The position numbers and the translations under genes were made by a program. Positions 1 to 5,992 of a stretch of DNA of 20,793 nucleotides are shown here, piece after piece. Under the pieces are notes generated by a model. That model was not told the DNA's origin. It searched no databases and saw only the letters and a list, made by a program, of their open reading frames with translations. Every line of letters starts with the position of its first letter. Position 1 is the stretch's first letter. Location of the stretch: NCBI GenBank assembly GCA_964246745.1, contig CAXTRK010000048.1:1-20793 (forward strand), written 5' to 3'. The DNA comes from Lichenicoccus sp964246745 (lineage in GTDB: Bacteria > Pseudomonadota > Alphaproteobacteria > Acetobacterales > Acetobacteraceae).

Positions 1-290
1 CCCCGGTGCCGGTCGAGGTGACGCCGTTCGGCTGGGAGAGCGCCGCCCTGCGGCTCGGCCAGTTGGGTGCTGCCGTGTCTCCTCGCAAGGACCGCGGCGG
101 CTCGCTGTTCGTGACCGACGGCGGCAACATGATCCTGGATTGCGGCTTCGGCACCATCGAGCATCCGGCGACGCTCGAACGGCAGGTCGGCGAGATCGTG
201 GGCGTGATCGAGAGCGGCCTGTTCATCGGCCGCGCCTCGCTCGCCCTGGTCGCCAGCGACAGTGGCGTCGCGCCATACCGGGTGGCGTGA
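1..290 (+). CDS. rpiA: ribose-5-phosphate isomerase A, C-terminal part (partial)
   Basis: This is the 3' end of an rpiA gene; the 5' part lies before the window and the frame is open from base 3. RpiA interconverts ribose 5-phosphate and ribulose 5-phosphate in the cytosolic pentose phosphate pathway. The visible 95 or so residues carry the family's C-terminal signature: a PVEVTPFGW stretch, a GGSLFVTDGGN segment (family substrate-site region) and an ESGLFIGRA ending. The stop codon (288-290) overlaps a possible GTG start of the following gluconokinase, so the two are very likely co-transcribed. Together they feed gluconate and pentose carbon through the pentose phosphate route. Family assignment is firm; the GTG at 6 is an internal codon, not the start. 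Confidence 0.93.
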   Translation, partial: PVPVEVTPFGWESAALRLGQLGAAVSPRKDRGGSLFVTDGGNMILDCGFGTIEHPATLERQVGEIVGVIESGLFIGRASLALVASDSGVAPYRVA

Positions 291-292
291 AA

Positions 293-817
293 ATGCAAAT
301 CCAACCGCGCGTGCTGGTGGTGATGGGCGTCACCGGCTCCGGCAAGACCAGCATCGCTGAAGGGCTGCGCGATCGCCTGGGCTGGTCTTTCCAGGAAGGC
401 GATTCGCTGCATTCGGCCGAGAATGTCGCCAAGATGGCGGCGGGCAAGCCGTTGACCGATGAGGATCGCTGGCCCTGGCTCGATCGCTGCGCAAAGTGGA
501 TACATACCCGCATCGAGGCGGCCAGCGGCGGCCTGCTGACCTGTTCCGCGCTCAAGCGCAGCTATCGCGCACGGCTTGGAGAGGGATCGCCCGGCTTGCT
601 GTTCCTGTATCTGAAAGTCTCCGAAGAGGTGTTGAGCGAGCGACTGGATGCACGGCGCGGCCACTACATGCCGCCTTCGCTGCTGCCCAGCCAGCTTGCC
701 ACATTGGAGGAACCGACGCCGGAGGAGCCAGCGCTGATCGTGCCGGTCGAGCGCACCGTCGAGGCAACGGTGGCCGATGTGATCGCGGCCTTGCAGCGGC
801 TCGATGCCGGATCTTGA
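293..817 (+). CDS. gntK: gluconokinase (GntK family)
   Basis: Predicted 174-residue cytosolic kinase that phosphorylates D-gluconate with ATP to 6-phosphogluconate. A Walker A loop, GVTGSGKT, sits at residues 12-19. It is followed by the gluconokinase features GDSLHSAENVAKM, the PLTDEDRWPWL stretch and a CSALKRSYR motif near the middle, and the family's RxGHYMPPSLLPSQ-like segment with LATLEEP. Length fits thermoresistant-type gluconokinases (about 165-180 residues). I chose the ATG at 293; a GTG at 287 in the same frame would overlap the rpiA stop and add only two residues. The nearby SMP-30/gluconolactonase-like gene on the other strand could supply gluconate, but that link is inference. 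Confidence 0.93.
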   Translation: MQIQPRVLVVMGVTGSGKTSIAEGLRDRLGWSFQEGDSLHSAENVAKMAAGKPLTDEDRWPWLDRCAKWIHTRIEAASGGLLTCSALKRSYRARLGEGSPGLLFLYLKVSEEVLSERLDARRGHYMPPSLLPSQLATLEEPTPEEPALIVPVERTVEATVADVIAALQRLDAGS

Positions 818-819
818 CC

Positions 820-1302
820 GTGCCCTCAATCTACGTCGACGCGGACGCCTGCCCGGTCAAGGACGAGATCTATCGCGTCGCCGGCCGCTACCAGGTCCGC
901 GTGCTTGTCGTCTCCAACAGCCTGATCGCGATTCCGGACTCGCCGCTGATCGAACGCGTGGTGGTGGAGAGCGGTCCGGATGTCGCCGACACCTGGATTG
1001 CGGAGCGTGCCGGGCCGCGGGATGTGGTGGTCACCGCCGACATTCCGCTGGCGGCGCGCTGCGTATCGGCTGGAGCCGCCGCGCTGGCGCCGAACGGACG
1101 CGTATTTGACGAATCCGCGATCGGGATGGCGCTGGCCACCCGCAACCTGATGGATGGTCTGCGTTCGAGCGGACAGATCACCCGCGGTCCAAGACCGTTC
1201 ACCGGCAAGGATCGCTCGATGTTCCTCTCGTCGCTCGATCTCGCGGTCAGCCGGGCACTGCGTCCGGCTAACACTGTGCAGCTCCGCGCACGTTTAAGTT
1301 AA
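820..1302 (+). CDS. YaiI/YqxD family protein (DUF188, UPF0178)
   Basis: About 160 residues, the usual size for the DUF188 family. The N terminus has the hallmark YVDADACPVKDEI, and the core holds DIPLAARCV, RVFDESAIG and a GRPRPF-like segment (RGPRPFTGKDR). The family has a PIN-like/NYN nuclease-type fold with conserved acidic residues, but its biochemical role is not established, so no function is claimed. Start choice: GTG at 820; a TTG at 814 overlapping the gntK stop is the alternative. No ATG lies close to the conserved N terminus. The gene follows gntK with only 2 bases between and is probably translated from the same message. Its end overlaps the convergent SMP-30 gene by 9 bases. Confidence 0.85.
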   Translation: MPSIYVDADACPVKDEIYRVAGRYQVRVLVVSNSLIAIPDSPLIERVVVESGPDVADTWIAERAGPRDVVVTADIPLAARCVSAGAAALAPNGRVFDESAIGMALATRNLMDGLRSSGQITRGPRPFTGKDRSMFLSSLDLAVSRALRPANTVQLRARLS

Positions 1303-2283
1303 GAATGTCGCTCCGCGTACGTTGACGTCAAGCACGTAGAGCGACGTGCTCGCGGCCATGAAGACGCGGTTATGCTTGGTTCCACCAAAGGCCAGGTTGG
1401 CGCACACCTCAGGCAGCAGAATCTGACCGATCAGCGTGCCATCCGGAGCCCACACCTGAACGCCGTCGAAGCCGGCGCCCGCCCAGCCGCAACCGCACCA
1501 GAGATTGCCGTCCTCATCCATGCGCAGCCCGTCGGCGAAACCAGGCTTGTGCGCCTTGAAGTCGTGGAACACCCGGCCGTTGGCGAGCGTGCCGTCATCC
1601 TGCACATCGAACACCGACACCGTCGACGCCTCCGAGGGATCGTCGCCGACGGCGGTGTCGGAGACATAGAGCAGCGCCTCGTCCGGCGAAAAGCACAATC
1701 CGTTCGGCCGCCTGAACGCCTCGCTCGCGACGCGCGCCGAACCTGTTGCGGGATCAATCCGGTAGATCCGCCGCGGCAGTTCAAAGGACCGTTTGTGCCC
1801 CTCGTAATAATTGCTGCTGCCGTAGCCGGGATCGGTGAACCAGATTGAGCCGTCCCGCTTGACCACGACATCGTTCGGCGAATTCAGCGGCTTGTCGTCG
1901 AAACGGTCGATCAGCACGGTCAAGGTGCCGTCATGCTCGGTGCGGGTCAGCCGACGCGTGTCCTGCTCGCAGGTGAGCAAGCGTCCTTCACGATCGCGGG
2001 TATTGCCGTTCGCGAATCCGGAGTTCTCGCGGAATACCATCGGCCGGTGGTTGAGGTCATCCCAGCGCATGATCCGGTTCGCCGGAATGTCGCTCCAGAT
2101 CAGCGAGCGCATGTCGCCGAACCACACCGGACCCTCTGCCCAGCGTGTGCCGGTATAGAGACGTTCAATGCGCGCGTTCGGGATCATATATTTGCGGAAG
2201 CGCTTGTCGATCGCATGCACGTCCGGGTCGGGCATGCGCATCGTGGCGGGGCTGTCCCAGTCCCGAGGGATATAGGAAAGCAT
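1294..2283 (-). CDS. SMP-30/gluconolactonase/LRE family protein
   Basis: A 329-residue six-bladed beta-propeller of the SMP-30/gluconolactonase family. Members are metal-dependent lactonases that hydrolyse sugar lactones such as gluconolactone. Family motifs are present: WAEGPVW at residues 48-54 (the Glu is a usual metal ligand), NSPNDVVV at 134-141, WFTDPGYG at 148-155, RPNGLCFSPDE at 192-202 and VSDT at 207-210. The ATG at 2283 is preferred over a more upstream codon because it begins 4 bases after the stop of the upstream aldo/keto reductase gene and has no ribosome binding site of its own, which suggests translational coupling. No signal peptide is evident. Substrate is not determined by the sequence; a lactone in the gluconate pathway is plausible given gntK next door. 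Confidence 0.85.
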   Translation of the reverse strand: MLSYIPRDWDSPATMRMPDPDVHAIDKRFRKYMIPNARIERLYTGTRWAEGPVWFGDMRSLIWSDIPANRIMRWDDLNHRPMVFRENSGFANGNTRDREGRLLTCEQDTRRLTRTEHDGTLTVLIDRFDDKPLNSPNDVVVKRDGSIWFTDPGYGSSNYYEGHKRSFELPRRIYRIDPATGSARVASEAFRRPNGLCFSPDEALLYVSDTAVGDDPSEASTVSVFDVQDDGTLANGRVFHDFKAHKPGFADGLRMDEDGNLWCGCGWAGAGFDGVQVWAPDGTLIGQILLPEVCANLAFGGTKHNRVFMAASTSLYVLDVNVRGATFLT

Positions 2284-2287
2284 TGTT

Positions 2288-3157
2288 CTATGCGGCCCGT
2301 CGTCCTTGCTCGTCCAAGGCGGCAAAATCCGCATCGGACAATGTCGTGCCCGCCGCCTTGATGTTGTCACGCAGATGGTCCGGATTACCGGTGCCGGGGA
2401 TCGGCAGCATCACCTTCGAGCGCCGCAGCACCCAGGCCAGGGCCACCTGTCCCGGCGACAGCCCAAGCCGTTGCGCGATCGTGCTCAGTTCGGACTCGGG
2501 CGAAGCAAGCGTGCCGGCGGCGAGCGGCGCCCACGGAATGAAGCCGATCCCGTTCGCCTCGCAATAGTCCAGCACCTCCTCGTTCTTGCGATTGACCAGG
2601 TTGTACTGGCTCTGCACCGTCACGACCGGAAAATGCCTGGAGGCGGCCTCGATATCATCCACGCTGACCTCGCTCAGTCCGACATGGCGGATCAATCCTT
2701 CCTTGCGCATGTCGGCGATGACGCCGAACTGCTCCTCGCGCGGCACCTTCTGGTCAATCCGGTGCAGTTGCCAGAGATCGATTTGCTCCAGGCGCAGCCG
2801 GCGCAGGCTCATCAGCACGCACTGGCGCAGATATTCCGGCCGGCCGACCGGCGGCCACACGTTCGGGCCGTGCCGAGTGAGGCCGCCCTTGGTGGCGATG
2901 GTGAGCCCCTTGTAGGGATGCAGCACCTCGCGGATCATGTCCTCGCTGACGAACGGACCATAGCTGTCCGCGGTATCGATAAAATCCACTCCCAGTTCGG
3001 GGACCAGGCGCAGCGTTTCCCTGGCGCCGGCCGAGTCCTTGGGCTCGCCCCAGATGCCGGCGCCGGTGATGCGCATCGCGCCGAAGCCGAGCCGATTGAT
3101 GGTGATGTCGCCGCCGAGGTTGAACCGGCCGGCTGCGCCTGCGTCATTATCTGGCAT
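2288..3157 (-). CDS. aldo/keto reductase
   Basis: A 289-residue NAD(P)H-dependent oxidoreductase of the aldo/keto reductase superfamily, cytosolic. The catalytic tetrad is visible as Asp61 and Tyr66 (in DTADSYG), Lys90 (in ATKGG) and His132 (in QLHRID). The GFGAMRITG segment near residue 24 and the C-terminal IPGTGNPDHLRDN nucleotide-binding stretch are typical. The ATG at 3157 is chosen because a GGAG box lies 9 bases upstream; an upstream in-frame codon at 3187 lacks that support. The gene leads a two-gene unit with the SMP-30-like lactonase. An oxidoreductase plus lactonase pair could convert a sugar to a lactone and then to an aldonate, but the substrate is unknown. The closest general type is the YajO/oxidoreductase group of AKRs. 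Confidence 0.88.
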   Translation of the reverse strand: MPDNDAGAAGRFNLGGDITINRLGFGAMRITGAGIWGEPKDSAGARETLRLVPELGVDFIDTADSYGPFVSEDMIREVLHPYKGLTIATKGGLTRHGPNVWPPVGRPEYLRQCVLMSLRRLRLEQIDLWQLHRIDQKVPREEQFGVIADMRKEGLIRHVGLSEVSVDDIEAASRHFPVVTVQSQYNLVNRKNEEVLDYCEANGIGFIPWAPLAAGTLASPESELSTIAQRLGLSPGQVALAWVLRRSKVMLPIPGTGNPDHLRDNIKAAGTTLSDADFAALDEQGRRAA

Positions 3158-3243
3158 GACTATCCGCTCCAGGTGATCTCTGACCACGCCAACACTGAGG
3201 CCTGGACAGGGTTGCCCCTCTTTTCTGACGCATAAGGTGCCCG

Positions 3244-4377
3244 ATGCTGATCTCGACCCGCCTGCATGGGGTTATCGACTACACCGCGGCGACGCTACTG
3301 GGAGCACTGTCCACCTGGCGGATGGTGTCGGCGCCGACGCGCGGCACGCTCGGCCTGGCGAGCATCGCGCACGCGGCGGTCTCCACGCAGACGGATTACG
3401 AAGCCGGCCTCGCGACCCGGCTGTCGATGCGGCAGCATCTTGCCGCCGATGCGCTCATTGCATCGGCCTTATGCGCCAGCGGTCTGTTGATGCGCGGGCG
3501 CCCTGGCCCTGAGCGCGCGCTGCTGATCGCGCTTGGCGTCGCCGAGCTCGCCGTGGCGGCAAAAAGCAGCGCCTCTCCATCAAGCGGGCCAGGGCAGGGG
3601 GCGGGCCCAATCGACCGGGTGATGCACGACCCGGCGCTTCCGGACGAACAGGTCGGCTATCCGCCGCTCGACACGCCCAAGCCCGTGGCGCCCGATCTGT
3701 TCGTCGTCGATAGCCTGCTGCCAGGCCTGCTTGGCCGTATCCTGCCGGCGCGAATGACCGTGATCCGGCTGCCGAACGATGACCTGGTGCTGCACTCGCC
3801 GACGCGTTTCACGCCGCGGCTGAGATCAGCGCTCGAAACTCTCGGCAAGATACGACATCTGGTCGCACCCAACACCGAGCACTGGATTTACCTGCCGGAG
3901 TGGCAGCGTGAGTGTCCTGATGCGGCCACCTGGATTTCGCCCGGCCTGCGTGGACGCACAAGCGTGGTGCGCAGCCTCGTGCGCCTGGACCACGACCTGC
4001 CGGAAGCCTCGCCGCCGGAGTGGAGCGGCGTGATCGAGCTCGAGACCATACGCGGCGGCTTGGGCTTCTCCGAGACCGCGCTCTTTCATGTCCCGACGCG
4101 TACCCTGGTGCTTTCGGACCTTGCTCTCAACCTGGAAATCTGGAAGCTGCCCGTGCTGATCCGTCCCCTGGTGCGGGCGTTTGGATCAATGGCTCCGGAT
4201 GGCATGCCGCCGCCTTACGTGCGCGCCATCGTCAGGATGGGCGGCTCGGAGGCGCGCGCGGCGACGCAGCGTCTGCTCGACCGCCGCCCCGAACGGGTGA
4301 TCTTTTCGCATGGACGCTGGTTTGAAAGCGATGGCACGGCAAAGCTGCGACGGTCGTTGCGATGGCTGCTGGAGTGA
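3244..4377 (+). CDS. membrane domain fused to a DUF4336 domain
   Basis: A 377-residue protein of unknown function with two clear parts. Residues 1-106 are hydrophobic and begin with RLHGVIDYTAATLLGAL, resembling the small SPW-like/HGxxDY membrane proteins of proteobacteria; likely helices lie near 9-25, 66-83 and 91-106. A Ser/Gly/Pro-rich linker (107-122) leads to residues 150-377, which match DUF4336: LVLHSPTRFTPRLRSAL, then RHLVAPNTEHWIYLPEW and, near the end, a FSHGRWFE segment. DUF4336 is considered a metallo-beta-lactamase-like fold, and several His residues (184, 205, 213) fit metal binding, but no activity is known to me. A modest AAGG box lies upstream. It diverges from the aldo/keto reductase gene and is convergent with mucR. 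Confidence 0.72.
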   Translation: MLISTRLHGVIDYTAATLLGALSTWRMVSAPTRGTLGLASIAHAAVSTQTDYEAGLATRLSMRQHLAADALIASALCASGLLMRGRPGPERALLIALGVAELAVAAKSSASPSSGPGQGAGPIDRVMHDPALPDEQVGYPPLDTPKPVAPDLFVVDSLLPGLLGRILPARMTVIRLPNDDLVLHSPTRFTPRLRSALETLGKIRHLVAPNTEHWIYLPEWQRECPDAATWISPGLRGRTSVVRSLVRLDHDLPEASPPEWSGVIELETIRGGLGFSETALFHVPTRTLVLSDLALNLEIWKLPVLIRPLVRAFGSMAPDGMPPPYVRAIVRMGGSEARAATQRLLDRRPERVIFSHGRWFESDGTAKLRRSLRWLLE

Positions 4378-4408
4378 GCTCAGCGTCGCGAACATTCAAC
4401 AAAGGCGC

Positions 4409-4858
4409 TCAGGCGGTGGTTTTCGGCCTGCCGCGACGACGGTGTTCAGCGCTGGTCTCAACCTTGCGTCCAAGACCGATTTCCTTGGCAAGGTCGCTCC
4501 GCCGCTCCGCGTAGGAGGGGGCGACCATCGGATAGTCTCTCGGCAGGCCCCAGCGTTCGCGATATTGGTCCGGAGTCATGTTGTAGGAGCTTTGCAGGTG
4601 CCGCTTGAGCATCTTGAGCTTCTTGCCGTCTTCCAGACAGATGATGTAGTCCGGATAGACGCTCTTCTTGATGGGCACCGCGGGAGTCGGCTTTTCCGAG
4701 GCGGCGACCTCGCCGACGCCGCCGTTCAGCCCGTTCAGGGTGCGATAGACTTCCTGGATCAGCCCCGGCAGGGCCGATGCTTCCACAGTGTTGTTGGACA
4801 CGTGCGCGCTGACGATCTGTGCCGCGAGTTCCAACGGCCCGACTGCATTCTCTGACAT
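4409..4858 (-). CDS. mucR: MucR/Ros family transcriptional regulator
   Basis: A 149-residue regulator of the alphaproteobacterial Ros/MucR family, which binds AT-rich promoter DNA and controls surface polysaccharide, motility and host-interaction genes. The N-terminal half has the family's oligomerisation region (LAAQIVSAHVSNN). The finger follows at VYPDYIICLEDGKKLKMLKRHL and then MTPDQYRERWGLP. The canonical Cys2His2 ligands are changed: Cys74 and His87 are present, but Asp77 replaces the second Cys and Tyr92 occupies the last His position. A basic tail ends in RRRGRPK. The ATG at 4858 is chosen, with an AGGA box 8 bases upstream; the in-frame TTG at 4861 is less likely. A matching promoter lies at 4887-4915. 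Confidence 0.92.
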   Translation of the reverse strand: MSENAVGPLELAAQIVSAHVSNNTVEASALPGLIQEVYRTLNGLNGGVGEVAASEKPTPAVPIKKSVYPDYIICLEDGKKLKMLKRHLQSSYNMTPDQYRERWGLPRDYPMVAPSYAERRSDLAKEIGLGRKVETSAEHRRRGRPKTTA

Positions 4859-4886
4859 CAATATAGTCCTGCGACTTGCTCTTGCG

Positions 4887-4915
4887 GATATAGCGAACTG
4901 ACCGCGGTTTTACAA
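4887..4915 (-). promoter_or_regulatory. predicted sigma-70-type promoter of mucR
   Basis: Read on the minus strand, TTGTAA (4915-4910) and TATATC (4892-4887) are separated by exactly 17 bases. Each hexamer matches 4 of 6 consensus positions. The implied start of transcription near 4880 leaves a leader of roughly 20 bases with an AGGA box before the ATG at 4858. MucR proteins commonly repress their own genes; the TA-rich patch here would suit that, but no operator can be assigned from sequence alone. Confidence 0.5.
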
Positions 4916-5001
4916 TCGCCGCTTGTCGTAGCACAGGACTCGGTATGTCGAGCAGGGCGGTTTATGCTTTACCATTGCGACCGCGCTCGACGCCACGCCG
5001 C

Positions 5002-5030
5002 TTGACAGTGGGAAGCGCCCAGGATCAAAG
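5002..5030 (+). promoter_or_regulatory. possible glpR promoter (-35 only convincing)
   Basis: A perfect TTGACA lies at 5002-5007, about 50 bases before the leader ORF and 80 before glpR. The hexamer 17 bases downstream (TCAAAG, 5025-5030) is a poor -10, so only the -35 half is convincing. It is the best candidate for the glp cluster in the 227-base mucR-glpR intergenic region; nothing else clear is seen there apart from the mucR promoter and the leader ORF. Confidence 0.25.
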
Positions 5031-5052
5031 CCGGGCTGGTTGGAGGGCCCGC

Positions 5053-5079
5053 ATGTCGCGTCTCGATGGTATGGCCTGA
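5053..5079 (+). CDS. 8-codon leader ORF upstream of glpR
   Basis: An ATG at 5053 opens an eight-residue ORF (MSRLDGMA) ending in TGA at 5077-5079. A strong Shine-Dalgarno sequence GGAGGG (5042-5047) sits 5 bases before it, whereas the glpR ATG at 5086 has none. The leader is in the same frame as glpR and stops 6 bases before its start. Two readings are possible: a real leader peptide whose translation is coupled to glpR by reinitiation, or a longer GlpR N terminus interrupted by an in-frame stop. Its small size means chance cannot be ruled out. Confidence 0.35.
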   Translation: MSRLDGMA

Positions 5080-5085
5080 TCGCGC

Positions 5086-5883
5086 ATGGACCAGCCCAGT
5101 CCGATTTCGCGCAGGCAGCGCGAGATTGCCGCCCTGATCCGGCAGAGCGGACGCGTCGGGGTCGACGAACTCGCCGCCCGCTTTGGCGTCACCGCGCAGA
5201 CCATCAGGCGTGACCTCACCGAACTCAGCGACGCACGCATCATCACCCGCACGCATGGCGGGGCGGTGGTGGCGTCCGGTGTCGAAAACCTTGCGTATGA
5301 CGCGCGCAAGCTGGTGGCCCACGGCGCCAAGGCGCGGATCGGCGAGGCGACCGCGCGGCTGATCCCTGATCATTCCTCGCTGTTCATCAATCTCGGCACC
5401 ACCACTGAGGAGGTGGCACTTTGCATTGCCGGTCACGAAGGTCTGCTGGTGGTGACCAACAACATCAATGTCGCCAATGCGCTCTATCGCAACCGCTCGA
5501 TCAGCGTGATCATCGCCGGAGGCACCATACGCGCGAGCGACGGCGGCATTGTCGGCCCGATGGCCGCCGAGATGGTGCGTCAATTCAAGGTCGATATCGC
5601 CATTATCGGCACCTCGGCGATCGACGGCGATGGCACATTGCTGGACTATGATCTGCGAGAGGTGCAGGTCTCGCGCGCGATCATCGAGAACGCGCACCGT
5701 GTCGTCCTGGTCGCCGACAGCAGCAAATTCAGCAGGCGGGCGCCGGTGCGGATCGGCCGGCTCGACGAGATCGACGTGCTGGTCACCGACCGGTTGCCGA
5801 GCCCGGCGGTTGCCGAACTGTGCGCGAGCCTCAAGATCGAGGTGGTCGAGACCGGAGTGCCTGAGGAATCCACGCTGGAGTGA
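5086..5883 (+). CDS. glpR: DeoR/GlpR family transcriptional repressor
   Basis: A 265-residue DeoR-family regulator. An N-terminal winged helix-turn-helix spans about residues 8-60, with RQREI, VDELAARFGVTAQTIRRDL and the family's RTHGGAV end. The C-terminal sugar-phosphate isomerase-like effector domain contains INLGTTTEEVA (near residue 97), TNNINVANAL, GGxxR (AGGTIRASDGGIVGP) and VADSSKFSR. The effector in GlpR proteins is glycerol 3-phosphate, which releases repression of glp genes. Position immediately upstream of glpD-glpF-glpK supports this role. No ribosome binding site precedes the ATG, and a leader ORF with a strong one ends 6 bases upstream. The stop codon lies inside a perfect 22-base palindrome. 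Confidence 0.92.
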   Translation: MDQPSPISRRQREIAALIRQSGRVGVDELAARFGVTAQTIRRDLTELSDARIITRTHGGAVVASGVENLAYDARKLVAHGAKARIGEATARLIPDHSSLFINLGTTTEEVALCIAGHEGLLVVTNNINVANALYRNRSISVIIAGGTIRASDGGIVGPMAAEMVRQFKVDIAIIGTSAIDGDGTLLDYDLREVQVSRAIIENAHRVVLVADSSKFSRRAPVRIGRLDEIDVLVTDRLPSPAVAELCASLKIEVVETGVPEESTLE

Positions 5884-5894
5884 TCACTCCAGCG
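5873..5894. promoter_or_regulatory. perfect 22-bp palindrome across the glpR stop codon
   Basis: The arms CGCTGGAGTGA and TCACTCCAGCG are exact reverse complements with no loop, centred between 5883 and 5884. It covers the last three sense codons and the TGA stop of glpR, then continues into the glpR-glpD gap. There is no T-run after it, so it is an unconvincing intrinsic terminator. A dimeric-repressor operator for glpD, or an mRNA structure separating glpR from glpD expression, are alternatives. Confidence 0.5.
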
Positions 5895-5938
5895 CGCGAT
5901 TTTTGCGCTTGCCGGCTCGTTTTGTTCGTGTGCACACT

Positions 5939-5947
5939 CGTCTCGAT
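5939..5947 (+). repeat. 9-bp motif shared by the glpR and glpD upstream regions
   Basis: CGTCTCGAT occurs here, 46 bases before the glpD start, and again at 5059-5067, 19 bases before the glpR start, in the same orientation. Both copies are followed within 3-6 bases by ATG-containing, GGCC-ending sequence. The 109-base glpR-glpD gap also holds the 10-base palindrome GTGTGCACAC (5928-5937) directly before this copy. A shared GlpR half-site is possible; chance is also plausible at this length. Confidence 0.25.
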
Positions 5948-5992
5948 CAGAATGTGGCCGCCTGCGCGGCCTTGGAAAGCGGATTCGGCATC

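Noticed and set aside
2306..3235. A 309-residue plus-strand frame opposite the aldo/keto reductase
   Set aside because: The minus strand shows a full catalytic tetrad and a good start signal; the plus-strand product has no family resemblance.
5891..5909. A small AGCGC/GCGCT stem with a T-rich loop after glpR as a terminator
   Set aside because: The stem is only 5 bp, overlaps the larger palindrome and has no T-run on its 3' side.
5549..5992. N-terminal extension of glpD running back into glpR
   Set aside because: The extension overlaps the conserved glpR C terminus in another frame. The GlpD family begins near the ATG at 5993.
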